Shown here piece by piece: positions 1 through 9,168 of a stretch of 64,000 nucleotides of DNA (position 1 is the first letter of the stretch; each line of letters opens with the position of its first letter). Both the position numbers and the translations under genes were made by a program. Source of the DNA: Bog-564 sp035509915 (GTDB taxonomy: Bacteria; Actinomycetota; Acidimicrobiia; Acidimicrobiales; UBA8190); assembly GCA_035509915.1 (NCBI GenBank), contig DATKIB010000172.1, positions 1 through 64,000 on the forward strand, written 5' to 3'. The notes under the pieces were generated by a model. It was not told the origin of the DNA. It worked only from the letters and a program-made list of their open reading frames with translations, and ran no database searches.

Positions 1-6
1 GGCGGG

Positions 7-1428
7 ATGCCGGGGCTTCCCGACGTGGTGCTGGCGGGTCACGCGCCCGAACGCGCCCCCGAGCTCCGTTCGCAGGTCCGCTCGCAGGTCCGCGAGGCCG
101 GTCCGGTGGCGTTGGCCGGCTTCGCCGCCAACGGCGCCAACGTCGTGGTGACGGTGCTGGTGGCCCGGCTCCTCTCCACCCGCGGCTACGGTGCGCTGGC
201 CCAGATCACCAGTCTTTTCCTCGTGGTCTCCCTGCCCGGCACGGCGGTCGTCGTGGGCGTGGTGCGACGGGTCACGGCGCTCGCGCTGTCGAGAAGGACA
301 GAGGCCGTGAGCGAATGGGCACGGCGCTCCCACCGGCAGGCGACCGTGGTTGTCGCCGTGCTGGCCGTTGGGGCTCTGGCCGCAAGAGGTCCGTTGTCGC
401 GTGCCCTTTCCATCCCATCGCCTCTCGCCGTGTTCGCGATCTTGACCGCCGGCATGCTCTGGGTCGTCCTCTCGATGGACCGGGGCCTCCTCCAGGCACG
501 GCGGCGCTACCGGACGCTGTCGGCGAACCTGGTGGTGGAAGGAGGGGCACGGACCGCGGCGGTGCTCGTGCTGGTGGGGGCGGGGCTGGGTGTCGCCGGC
601 GCCGCTTGGGGCATCCTCGTTGCGGAAGCGGTCACGCTGTTGCATGCGCGCTGGGCCGCGGACCGCGCCTGGGGCGGACGAGCTCGAAGAGCGCGCGCCG
701 ATGAGATGGAATCCGTCACCGGCGTAGCAGGTGTGCCGGTTGTCTCCGGTGCCGCCCGTGCCGCCGCTGCCACAGGTCACGGAGTGCGTGGCGAGCACCA
801 GCGCCTGGTGCGCGACGTCCTCGGGGCACTGGTCGCAATGGCCCTGCTGGCCTACCTCCAGAACGTCGACGTGATCGTCCTGGGCCGGGAGGCTCCCGGT
901 GGTACAGGCCCCTATGCCGCCATCTCCGTAGCGAGCAAGGCGCTCGTGTTCGGCGCGATCGCCCTGGGTGGTTACCTCCTGCCGGAGGCCGCCATCGAAT
1001 GGCACCGAGGCGGGCACGCTCTTCGGCAGCTGTGGGTGACGGTGCTCTTTCTGGCGGTACCGGGCGCAGTGCTCCTGCTGGGCGCGATCGCCTTCCCTCG
1101 CTGGTTGCTCTCGCTCGTGTTCTCCGCCAGATATGTGGGAGCGCACGCGGCGTTCTGGCCCCTCGTCCTGGCGATGTGCTTCCTGAGCGTCACGGTCGTG
1201 CTCACGATTTACCTACTGGCGGCCGGGCAGCGCTGGATAGGAGGACTGCTCGCGGTGGGCGCGGTCGCGGCGACCGTCGCCCTGGCGGCGGCTCACGGTG
1301 CTTACAGACCGACGGCTCTGGCCGACCTGGCGGTACAGGGCGGCTTGGCGCTGTCGACGGCTGCGGTGTTCGTCCGGCTGCACTCGAGGCGAGTGTTCGT
1401 CGCGACGACCGAACGGCTGGCGGCTTGA
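7..1428 (+). CDS. Polysaccharide/lipid-linked oligosaccharide flippase (MOP superfamily)
   Basis: A 473-residue polytopic membrane protein. From about residue 35 it alternates hydrophobic helices with short Arg-rich loops, and the pattern VARLLSTRGYGALAQI in the first helix pair is typical of Wzx/RfbX-like flippases of the MOP exporter superfamily. Such proteins move lipid-linked glycans across the membrane. I count roughly 12 to 14 possible helices. The gene opens the window, so an earlier start outside it is possible; the ATG used here follows a GGCGGG stretch. It overlaps the next gene, a GT4 glycosyltransferase, by TTGA, which suggests coupled translation and a shared role in surface glycan assembly. 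The exact substrate cannot be read from the sequence. Confidence 0.75.
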   Translation: MPGLPDVVLAGHAPERAPELRSQVRSQVREAGPVALAGFAANGANVVVTVLVARLLSTRGYGALAQITSLFLVVSLPGTAVVVGVVRRVTALALSRRTEAVSEWARRSHRQATVVVAVLAVGALAARGPLSRALSIPSPLAVFAILTAGMLWVVLSMDRGLLQARRRYRTLSANLVVEGGARTAAVLVLVGAGLGVAGAAWGILVAEAVTLLHARWAADRAWGGRARRARADEMESVTGVAGVPVVSGAARAAAATGHGVRGEHQRLVRDVLGALVAMALLAYLQNVDVIVLGREAPGGTGPYAAISVASKALVFGAIALGGYLLPEAAIEWHRGGHALRQLWVTVLFLAVPGAVLLLGAIAFPRWLLSLVFSARYVGAHAAFWPLVLAMCFLSVTVVLTIYLLAAGQRWIGGLLAVGAVAATVALAAAHGAYRPTALADLAVQGGLALSTAAVFVRLHSRRVFVATTERLAA

Positions 1429-2720
1429 CGTCCGCGGGGCTAGTCGGACGTGGTCAGGAGCCGGAGCCCGAGCGCGAGCTCGACGCGGCTCGAGAGCGCC
1501 AGCCCGGTGCGACTTCCCTGTCGGGTGCGCCCGACGGCAACGCGTGTGAGGAGCTCGTCGCACGCGCGGCCGAGATCGGTCTGCGCCGGGTCGAGCTGGT
1601 CGCCTGGCGGGATCTCGATGATCCCGAGGCTGGTGGGTCCGAGCTTCATTCGCACCGCATCGCCTCGCGCTGGGCCGAGGCCGGCCTCGACGTCGATTTT
1701 CGGACCTCGGCCGTCCCGGGGCAACCGCGGACGGTAGAGCGCTCCGGGTACCGCGCGGTACGTCGCAACGGCCGCTACAGCGTGTTTCCGGCGATCGCAT
1801 GGGAGGGCCTGCGCTCCACCCGCGAAGCGGACGCGCTCGTCGAGGTCTGGAACGGCATGCCCTTCTTCTCACCGGTGTGGTTCCGAGGTCCGAGGCTCGT
1901 GTTCCTGCACCACGTGCACGCCGAGATGTGGGGGATGGTCCTCCCACGGTCTCTGGCGGCCCTGGGTCGCACCGTGGAGTCCCTCCTCGCTCCAGTGCTC
2001 TACCGGCGCAGCCGTATCGTCACGCTCTCGCATTCCTCGCGCGAAGAGATCGTCTCGATGCTCCGTATCCCCGAACGCCTCGTGAGCGTGGTGCCTCCGG
2101 GCGTGGACCCCGCGTTCACGGCCGAGGGAGAGCGCTCGTCCCAGCCGTTGGTGGTCGCGGTCGGTCGGCTCGTACCGGTCAAGCGCTTCGACATGTTGAT
2201 CGAAGCGCTCGCCCTGGCACGTGAGAAGCGCCCCGACTTGAAGGCGGTGATCATCGGCGAAGGCTATGAGCGTGACCGGTTGGAGCAGATGAGACGCGAC
2301 TTCGACGCCACGCAGTGGCTGGAGCTACCAGGGCACGTGAGCCAGCAGGAGCTCAGGGCCTGGTACCGCCGGGCCTGGGTGGTCGCTTCGACTTCGTTGC
2401 GCGAGGGCTGGGGGATGACCCTGACCGAGGCCGGCGCCTGCGGGACGCCTGCTGTCGCGTCGCGTATCGCCGGCCACCGTGACGCGGTCGTCGACGGGTC
2501 CACCGGCCTCCTAGCCGACGGGGTCGAGGACGTCGCCGCGGCGCTGTCGAGGTTGCTCGGCGACGACCTGCTGCGGAGCCGGTTGGGGCGGGCAGCGGAG
2601 CACTACGCCCGCAGTTTCTCTTGGGACGCCACCGCTGCTCGGACCCTGGAAGCCCTTGTGGACGAGGCGGCCGGCTCCTCCTCGCTGCGGCGCGTGGGTA
2701 GCGCCGCGGTCGATCTCTAG
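1425..2720 (+). CDS. Glycosyltransferase family 4 (GT-B fold)
   Basis: The 431-residue product has the two Rossmann domains of a GT4 retaining glycosyltransferase. The N-terminal part carries DPEAGGSELHSHRIA, the acceptor-side glycine-rich loop. The C-terminal part carries VAVGRLVPVKRFDMLIEA, then the nucleotide-sugar motif EGWGMTLTEAG (the EX7E motif) and GTPAVASRIAGHRDAV. I chose TTG at 1425 because it overlaps the flippase stop as TTGA and no ATG lies in frame before the conserved domain; the first roughly 45 residues are low complexity, so a later start is possible. Its stop shares a CTAG with the stop of the convergent AftD-like gene. Probably it adds a sugar to an envelope glycan; donor and acceptor are unknown. 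Confidence 0.8.
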   Translation: MTSAGLVGRGQEPEPERELDAARERQPGATSLSGAPDGNACEELVARAAEIGLRRVELVAWRDLDDPEAGGSELHSHRIASRWAEAGLDVDFRTSAVPGQPRTVERSGYRAVRRNGRYSVFPAIAWEGLRSTREADALVEVWNGMPFFSPVWFRGPRLVFLHHVHAEMWGMVLPRSLAALGRTVESLLAPVLYRRSRIVTLSHSSREEIVSMLRIPERLVSVVPPGVDPAFTAEGERSSQPLVVAVGRLVPVKRFDMLIEALALAREKRPDLKAVIIGEGYERDRLEQMRRDFDATQWLELPGHVSQQELRAWYRRAWVVASTSLREGWGMTLTEAGACGTPAVASRIAGHRDAVVDGSTGLLADGVEDVAAALSRLLGDDLLRSRLGRAAEHYARSFSWDATAARTLEALVDEAAGSSSLRRVGSAAVDL

Positions 2721-5700
2721 TCGCCCTGTCGCCCGCCAGCCCGCCGGTCGGGCTGCACGGTGCTCCGATCGCGCCACGAGCGCGCCGTGTCGGCGACCGC
2801 GTCCGCGCCGAGCGCCACCACCGCCATCCAGACCAACAGCGAGGCCGACTCGTACGCGGAGGGCCAGTTGGAGCTCTCGGGCACGAAGTGGAGTGCCTGG
2901 CCGGCCACGATGCTCACGGCCGCGGCCACGAGCAGGCCGACGGCTGCGAGGGTGAGGACTCCGCGCAACCAGCGCAGCGACAGTGCTGCGGCGGTCGCCG
3001 CGGCGGCTTCGCCGCCGACGAGAGGGGACACGATGGCGCTCGCCGCGAGCCCGGCGAGGATCGAGAGTGTCACCACCGCCCAGACCCGGGGTCGCCGCCC
3101 GCCGCCGGACAAGGGCATCGAGAGGACCGGCTCTCCCCACGAGGCGAGCGCGGGGCCGGGCGGAGACTCGATGGTGCCGGTCGCGGCCGGCACGGGGGAG
3201 ACGGCTGCGGGCGCCGGTCCCGCGCCTCGCAACCGCAGGAGCATGCGCCGCGCCTCGAGCGCGACCGAAAGAGCCGCAGAGGCGGCCGAGAGCAAGGGCT
3301 CGGCTCTTCGGCGCGTGCTGCGCTCGGGACGCTTCGGGGCCGGTCGCGCTGGCCGGCGACGGCGCAGCCGCAGACGCAGCCGCACCGGCAGCACCGCCAG
3401 GGCGACACAGGCGACGATGGCGGCTGCCGACAGCCCCAGCCCCACCCACACGCGCTGCTGAGGTGACCAGGACAGCGAGACGGTGAAGCTCGTTGCGCCT
3501 CCCTGGTCCATGCCCAGCTTCTTCAGGTCGCTGGCGGTGACCTGCCAGCCGTTGGCGAAAGCGTCGACCAGCTGAGGGTTTCCGAGGTCGATGCCCGCTC
3601 GGCCGCGGCCACCACCGCGACCGGTGCCACTGCCTTCGCGACCGCCACCTGCACCGCCTGCGGTGTCGCGCTGGGTCGTGGTCGACGAACCGGCCGAGGT
3701 CGCCACGGCCCTCCATCCGGAGTTGTTGCTCTGGCCGAACACCAATTCGAAAGGGGCAACGGCGCCGCTGACCCGCAGCGTCTCGCTGGTCGTGCTCTTG
3801 TGGGTCACCGCCACGGTGGGGGCCGCGCCGGGCTGCGTGGCCGGTGTGGCCCCGAACGTTGCGGCCGGGGCCGGTCCGTCCCCCGAGGCCGAGTCCAGCA
3901 AGAGCTGGTCGATGTTCCATCCCGTGGAGGTCGTGTGCCCGAGTGCGGTCTCGACCACATGCTGGCCCGGCCCGAGGGTAACCCCTCCCGCGTCTGCCCC
4001 ACACGGCACGACCGACACCTCTCCGTCGTCGAGCGCAGTGCTTGTCGAGCCGCGGATGCTCACGCTGACAGGTCTGCCGTCGATCGACACGAGGTTCGAC
4101 ACACAATCACCGGGGAGCTGCGCGGGGACCGGAGCGACCTGCACACCCGGGATCCCGACCTCCGCTATTGCCATGGGGAGGGCGATAGGGGTCGGGGAAT
4201 CGAAGTTGGTCGAGCGCTCGAGCCTCACCCCGGTGATCGTGATGCGGATCTGGCTTCCGCTCAGGGGCGAGAAGGTCACCGGCACCGAGGTGGTCGCCCC
4301 GGGCGTGCGGGTGTCGGTGATGTGAGGGAGGGCGACCGACCGGCTGCCGTTCTCGGTGCTGACGGTGATCGAAGTCGGGACCGAGTGGCGCCCGTCGGCC
4401 ACGACCTGGAGGTCGAGATGGTCGAAGCTAGTGGAGTCCGGCAGGTTGTACTCGAGCCATTCACCTTTCTCGTACGCGGCGCCGAACCCGGGTTGCCAGG
4501 CTGTGCCGAGGTCACCGTCCGCTGCCGCAGAGGCGCCGGCCCTCAGGTCTCCCGGGAGTCGCCCCTTCGAGTACGCGACCACGCCACTGCCGTCGGAGCC
4601 GGAACGGCCCACGAGCCGGTCGATCTCGTCGTCCGGGACGAGAGCCGAGAGGCTGGCGGAGCCCGCGATGGTGAACGTACGCGCAGTCGGCAGGGAGAAC
4701 CCGCGCGAGATGGTCGTCTCGGGGTCGGCGCGGTATGGGAACGAGTATGGCGAAACGCGCTGGCGCGTCATGACGATGGTAAGGCGATTGCGGAGCGAGG
4801 AGGCACCGGTCGACTGGAGCAGGTCGCGCGGCATCTGGATGACCTCCACCACGTGCTGGCCGGGCACCTCGACCTCCGCGAAGCCCACACTCGTCGCGTT
4901 GAAAGTCGACCTGTGGTCGTCGCTCGTGGCGTCGATCGTTATGCGAAGGGAGTGGAACGTGCGGGCAGGGAAGGACACCACTTGCCCTTGGGCCGAGCGC
5001 GAGGAGGGACCCAGACCGGCGGTGAACTTGTGACCGCCGTCGAAGGTAAGGGTGATCCGGGTGATCCAGCGGCTCGTGTTGCCTGATTGAGGCTGCACCA
5101 GCGTCACGTGGTCGGCCGACACAGCGTTCTGGAAGTGGGCTTGCCACCACTGACCGGCCGGGTCTGGCACGAAGGTGCCCGTGTTCCAGCTTGTGTCGAG
5201 GTTGGCGTCTATCGCGTTGTCAGGTCGGTCCTCGGGCGTGTAGGAGACGGCGTCGCCGTAGGAAGAGGCGGTGACATCTACCGCGCCGACGTACGAAGCC
5301 GTGGTCCTGGAATCGGAGGGGGCAGCTGGGGACAAGTCGATGGGACTGTCGCTTGGGTCGGTGCGCTCAGGGTCCTCGGAGGGAGTCTCGGTCTCGCCGT
5401 AGTTTGCCGAGACGGTGTCCCACCGGAACGCTTGCTTGCGGTTGGTGTCCGTCACCACGAGCTGGCCACCGGCGGCCACCAGCTGGTGGAGCTGCCCTGG
5501 GTCGGTGTCGAGGCTCGACGAGTAGTAGATGGCGCTGTCGGTGTCGAGCAGGCCGGCGTCGGCGAGGTCCTGCAACCCTGTGGCGTCACCGGCGACCACC
5601 AACGCGCCGGAGTCGGACTCGGCGCGTGTGACGGCCCGCGGGTCCTGCACCGTGAAGTCGACCAAGGGCGAAGGCCAAGCCAAGGGCTGGAGGGAAGCGA

Positions 5701-7453
5701 GGTCCTGGCCGTCGAGGGTGGAATAGCTCGATATGTTTGGCGCCGGCTTCCCGAACGACACTGGGTCCGACAGGCCCGCCGGAGTCTGCTGCAGTTGCTG
5801 GGCCAATAGCTGCGGCTGTGGCACGCCGTAATGCTCGTAGCGCTGGTCGTACTCGACGAGCACGTCTCCTGCGCTGAGGAGCCTCGCCATCGGGGCGAGC
5901 GAGTCCCACTGCTCGGTCCCGGACTGGATCGGGTCGTCGAGGGCGAACAGGGTGTCGGCGGTGGCAATGGAGCCCATCACCTGCTGTTCGCGTGTGACGA
6001 ACGGCCGGTCCAAGAAGGCCGGCTGGGGGGTGTCCACGGTGTCTCCCCACCGGTAGGAGGCGAAGTTGTCGCCGGGTATCGCTAGGACCCTGGTCGACTT
6101 GTGGGTGGCGTTCAAGTGAGCGATCGCTGCCGTCTCGTACGAAGGGAGCTTGGCGGGCTGGGTGAAGAAGCTCACGACTTCAGCGTCGCCGTTGAAGATC
6201 GCCGGGTTGGCGGCGACGACCGCCGCTGCCGCGAGCAAGGCGCACGCGTAGCCGAGCATCGGTAGGCGCATTCGGATAGCCGAGATCCCTGCGGCTAGCA
6301 GCACGGCGAGGCCGAGTATGACAAGCGGTGTCGCGCGGTCGGTGGAACGAAGTGCGAGGCCTGCGGTGGTGTCGGACATGAACTGCTTGAGCAGACCGCC
6401 TACGGGTGTCGGGTTCGTGTACGGATGTGGCCCCACCGAGAGCACGACCCCCACGACGACGAGAGCGACGAAGTACGCGCGATAGCGCCATCGCACGATC
6501 ACGGCCGCCAGGAAGGCGAGGACCGGCACTAGGAACGACACAGAGAGGAGCCACAGCTGTTGGGTGTACATGACGGCCGACTGCGCCCAGGGACCGAGCC
6601 TGTCGGCTCCGTAGAAGTACCAGTAGCCGAGGCCGCGGATCACCTCGGACGCGCTCGAGGTCTCGCTCGTCGCAGTGAGTGTCTCGGTGTATCGCAGGAC
6701 GTCCACGCCGTAGCCGGCTTCGACCACCAACCCCGTTATCCACCACAAGCAGCACAAGAAGGTGAGCACCACCATCTTGAGCGCCGCCTCCCCGGCCTGG
6801 CGCCAGGTGCCCTCGCGGCCCGCCGCGACGGCGAAGACGAGCCACAGAGCCGGTGCAACCGCGACGTAGATGATCGAGCTGGCGTTGATCCCGCTGGTGA
6901 CGGCGACGGTCAAGGCGAACAGCGCCGGGTACCTCCAGCCGCCTTTGCGCAACGCACGCGCCGCGAACGCGACCATGAACGGGAGCCCGGCCCACGGGAG
7001 GAGGATGACCGAGATCCGCCCTGAGTACTGGAGCAGGTAGGGCGAGATCATGAACGCCAGTGCTCCGACCGTCCGGCCGGGTGAGCGCACGTCGACCGTG
7101 CGGCACAGCAGGAGAAGTCCTGCTCCGGCGGCGAAGATGACGGAGCCGAGCCAGAGGCGCTGTGCGACCCACACCGGCACCCCTGCGACCGAGAAGAACC
7201 AGTAGAAGGGACCCATCGGCAGTAGGTAGCCGATGTACTCGTGGGTGACGGTGCCCAGCGCCACCGACGGGTCCCACATGCTCGCGACCTGCCGGAGGAA
7301 ACGCCCAGGGTCCAGGTACAGGTATGTCTTGGTGTCGGAGGTCACCACGCCGGGTTTCACGACCAGCAGCGGGATGTACGCGATCGCCGCGAGAAGCAGG
7401 TGCTCGGCCAGACTGGTGCGGAAAGTCTCGGTGGGGGTGGTGGTCTTGGTCAT
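2717..7453 (-). CDS. AftD-like alpha-(1->3)-arabinofuranosyltransferase family protein (DUF3367, GT-C)
   Basis: A giant membrane glycosyltransferase of 1578 residues. The N-terminal 450 residues hold about 10 to 12 helices, with the acidic loop SDTKTYLYLDPGRFL after the first helix, as in AftD/DUF3367 GT-C enzymes that use polyprenyl-phospho-arabinose. A long extracytoplasmic part follows, with two discoidin/F5-8C-like carbohydrate-binding segments (one around SYTPEDRPDNAIDANLDTSW, one around AAADGDLGTAWQPG). The last about 240 residues bring further helices and an Arg-rich cytosolic loop. I placed the start at the ATG at 7453, before MTKTTTPTE; the open frame continues upstream but would run into the divergent methyltransferase. 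Mycobacterial AftD is of similar size. Whether arabinan is the true product here is inference. Confidence 0.8.
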   Translation of the reverse strand: MTKTTTPTETFRTSLAEHLLLAAIAYIPLLVVKPGVVTSDTKTYLYLDPGRFLRQVASMWDPSVALGTVTHEYIGYLLPMGPFYWFFSVAGVPVWVAQRLWLGSVIFAAGAGLLLLCRTVDVRSPGRTVGALAFMISPYLLQYSGRISVILLPWAGLPFMVAFAARALRKGGWRYPALFALTVAVTSGINASSIIYVAVAPALWLVFAVAAGREGTWRQAGEAALKMVVLTFLCCLWWITGLVVEAGYGVDVLRYTETLTATSETSSASEVIRGLGYWYFYGADRLGPWAQSAVMYTQQLWLLSVSFLVPVLAFLAAVIVRWRYRAYFVALVVVGVVLSVGPHPYTNPTPVGGLLKQFMSDTTAGLALRSTDRATPLVILGLAVLLAAGISAIRMRLPMLGYACALLAAAAVVAANPAIFNGDAEVVSFFTQPAKLPSYETAAIAHLNATHKSTRVLAIPGDNFASYRWGDTVDTPQPAFLDRPFVTREQQVMGSIATADTLFALDDPIQSGTEQWDSLAPMARLLSAGDVLVEYDQRYEHYGVPQPQLLAQQLQQTPAGLSDPVSFGKPAPNISSYSTLDGQDLASLQPLAWPSPLVDFTVQDPRAVTRAESDSGALVVAGDATGLQDLADAGLLDTDSAIYYSSSLDTDPGQLHQLVAAGGQLVVTDTNRKQAFRWDTVSANYGETETPSEDPERTDPSDSPIDLSPAAPSDSRTTASYVGAVDVTASSYGDAVSYTPEDRPDNAIDANLDTSWNTGTFVPDPAGQWWQAHFQNAVSADHVTLVQPQSGNTSRWITRITLTFDGGHKFTAGLGPSSRSAQGQVVSFPARTFHSLRITIDATSDDHRSTFNATSVGFAEVEVPGQHVVEVIQMPRDLLQSTGASSLRNRLTIVMTRQRVSPYSFPYRADPETTISRGFSLPTARTFTIAGSASLSALVPDDEIDRLVGRSGSDGSGVVAYSKGRLPGDLRAGASAAADGDLGTAWQPGFGAAYEKGEWLEYNLPDSTSFDHLDLQVVADGRHSVPTSITVSTENGSRSVALPHITDTRTPGATTSVPVTFSPLSGSQIRITITGVRLERSTNFDSPTPIALPMAIAEVGIPGVQVAPVPAQLPGDCVSNLVSIDGRPVSVSIRGSTSTALDDGEVSVVPCGADAGGVTLGPGQHVVETALGHTTSTGWNIDQLLLDSASGDGPAPAATFGATPATQPGAAPTVAVTHKSTTSETLRVSGAVAPFELVFGQSNNSGWRAVATSAGSSTTTQRDTAGGAGGGREGSGTGRGGGRGRAGIDLGNPQLVDAFANGWQVTASDLKKLGMDQGGATSFTVSLSWSPQQRVWVGLGLSAAAIVACVALAVLPVRLRLRLRRRRPARPAPKRPERSTRRRAEPLLSAASAALSVALEARRMLLRLRGAGPAPAAVSPVPAATGTIESPPGPALASWGEPVLSMPLSGGGRRPRVWAVVTLSILAGLAASAIVSPLVGGEAAAATAAALSLRWLRGVLTLAAVGLLVAAAVSIVAGQALHFVPESSNWPSAYESASLLVWMAVVALGADAVADTARSWRDRSTVQPDRRAGGRQGD

Positions 7454-7619
7454 CGAAAGCGCGTCTCGCCGGCGCACCGAGTCCGTCGGGCGGTTCTCCG
7501 TTGGACGGGCGAGCCGAGAGGGCAGCTCGGGACCCGGGAGGTCACGGTAGTGTAAGGCCGGCTCGCCCTGGTGGCGGCTGCGTCTTTGGCCCGCGACACC
7601 GACATGGGCAGGGAGCGGC

Positions 7620-8450
7620 GTGCAGACGATCTCTTCGAGCACCTCGAGCAGGCTGACGGGTGAGCGTCCCCGGCAAGGTGTCACGCCCGACTCGTTGCTG
7701 GCATTGCACGACGCGGGTTACCGGGCGATCACGGATCGCCTCGGGCGCGGGGCGGTGTTGGACGTCGGCTGCGGGGAGGGCTTCGAGTCGATCCGTCTCG
7801 CCGGCGAGGGGCGGAGGGTGTTCGGCGTTGATTACAGCGAGGAGGCCACCAGGTCGGCTGTTGCGAGGTTCGGAAGCGAGGGGCTTCAAGTCGCCAGGAT
7901 GGACGCGCTGCGGCTCGGCCTGCGTGGAGGAGGTTTCGACTGGGCGTCGTCGTCGCACATCATCGAGCACTTCGACGAACCCGGCCTACACGTGTCCGAG
8001 TTGGCGAGAGTCCTCTCCCCAGAGGGGACAGCTTTCTTCCTGACGCCCAACGAGCCGGCAGATTTCGAGAACCCCTTTCACATCCATCTGTTCGGGCCCG
8101 AGGAGCTGCATGCCACGCTGTCGCGTCACTTCGCCAAGGTCTGGGTGGGAGGTCTCGACGCCGTCGAGCGGGTGAAGGAAGACCTCGCGGCGAGGCGCGC
8201 GAAGGCTGACAAGCTGCTGTCGCTCGACGTGTTCGACTTGAGGCACAGGATCCCGCGGCGCTGGTACGTCGCCGCCTATACGAGGCTCTTGCCATTGGCG
8301 TACCGGCTGTTGGCGCGCCGGGACGCTGGCGGCGACACCGGTATCTCGGCCGACGACTTCTTCGTCACCGACACGGTGGACGACACGACCCTGGTGTTGT
8401 TCGCGATCGCCAGTAGGCCCCGCGGCGGGCAGCCTGCAGCGGCCAGCTGA
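7620..8450 (+). CDS. Class I SAM-dependent methyltransferase
   Basis: A 276-residue protein with the class I methyltransferase fold. Motif I is VLDVGCGEGFESIRLA at about residues 43-58, followed by the acidic end of beta-2 in FGVDYSEEA and a post-II region WASSSHIIEHFDEP typical of Methyltransf_11/23 families. The GTG start at 7620 has GGGAG four bases before it and is divergent from the AftD-like gene. Residues 150-200 carry a basic helical stretch (KEDLAARRAKADK), perhaps for acceptor binding. Position beside envelope glycosyltransferases suggests a glycan or lipid substrate, but the sequence does not decide this. Confidence 0.75.
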   Translation: MQTISSSTSSRLTGERPRQGVTPDSLLALHDAGYRAITDRLGRGAVLDVGCGEGFESIRLAGEGRRVFGVDYSEEATRSAVARFGSEGLQVARMDALRLGLRGGGFDWASSSHIIEHFDEPGLHVSELARVLSPEGTAFFLTPNEPADFENPFHIHLFGPEELHATLSRHFAKVWVGGLDAVERVKEDLAARRAKADKLLSLDVFDLRHRIPRRWYVAAYTRLLPLAYRLLARRDAGGDTGISADDFFVTDTVDDTTLVLFAIASRPRGGQPAAAS

Positions 8451-8453
8451 GCG

Positions 8454-8480
8454 CCGACTCGGGAAACGGTTCCGAGTCGG
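8454..8480 (+). promoter_or_regulatory. Hairpin directly before the coaE start codon
   Basis: CCGACTCGG at 8454-8462 and CCGAGTCGG at 8472-8480 form a perfect 9-bp stem around a 9-base loop whose edges (AA/TT) can extend it. The last stem base is the first base of the coaE GTG. It lies between the methyltransferase stop and coaE. There is no T-run, so it is not a standard intrinsic terminator; it could limit ribosome access to coaE or protect a processed end. Confidence 0.45.
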
Positions 8481-9100
8481 TGCTCGCGGTTGGCCTAACC
8501 GGTGGGATCGGCTCGGGAAAGTCGACGGTGGCGCAGATCATGGAGGAGCGAGGAGCGCTCTTGATCGACGCCGACCGCGTCGCGCGCGAGGTGGTGGAGC
8601 CCTCAGGCCCCGCCTACGGGCCGCTGGTGGAGCGCTTCGGACGCAGGATCCTGTCGGCGGACGGGACGATCGACCGCAAGGCGCTGGCAGCGTTGGCCTT
8701 CGCCGACCCGAAGGAGCTCGAGGCGCTCAATGCGATCACCCACCCAGCCATCGGGGTCGTCATGGTCGAGCGACGACGAGAGGCCGAGGGTACAGATCGC
8801 GTCGTGCTGCTGGACATCCCCCTTCTGCGGCCGGTGCACCGTCAGGTGCTGTCGTTGGACGCGGTGGCGGTGGTGGACTGTCCAGTCGACGTTGCGATCG
8901 AGCGCCTGGTCGTGCAGCGTGGCTTCGACCGTGGTGACGCAGAGGCGCGCGTGTCCGCGCAGATCGGCCGCGACGAGAGGATCGCCGGCGCCGAGTTCGT
9001 CATCGACAATTCGGGCGACCTCGCCCACCTGCGCTCGCAGACGCTCGAGGTGTGGGAGGAGCTGACCAGACTGGAGCGGGCCAAGGAGAAGCGCATTTGA
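8480..9100 (+). CDS. coaE: Dephospho-CoA kinase
   Basis: Catalyses the last step of coenzyme A synthesis, ATP-dependent phosphorylation of the 3'-hydroxyl of dephospho-CoA, in the cytosol. The 206-residue product begins with VGLTGGIGSGKSTVA, the P-loop, followed by the substrate-side motif LIDADRVAREVV and the lid/CoA region AFADPKELEALNAITHPAI. The later segment VLLDIPLL matches the conserved hydrophobic strand. Length fits the family (about 200 residues). The GTG start sits on the end of a strong hairpin and lacks an obvious Shine-Dalgarno sequence. Confidence 0.95.
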   Translation: MLAVGLTGGIGSGKSTVAQIMEERGALLIDADRVAREVVEPSGPAYGPLVERFGRRILSADGTIDRKALAALAFADPKELEALNAITHPAIGVVMVERRREAEGTDRVVLLDIPLLRPVHRQVLSLDAVAVVDCPVDVAIERLVVQRGFDRGDAEARVSAQIGRDERIAGAEFVIDNSGDLAHLRSQTLEVWEELTRLERAKEKRI

Positions 9101-9168
9101 GCCATGGCGACGCTGCGCGTGGTGCTCGCAGGGCCATGACGCCCATGGCACCCCGACCCTCGGAGTGC

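Noticed and set aside
2760..3486. Several long plus-strand frames inside the AftD-like gene
   Set aside because: Ala/Arg/Gly-rich shadow frames of the GC-rich antisense gene; no domain, no proper start context.
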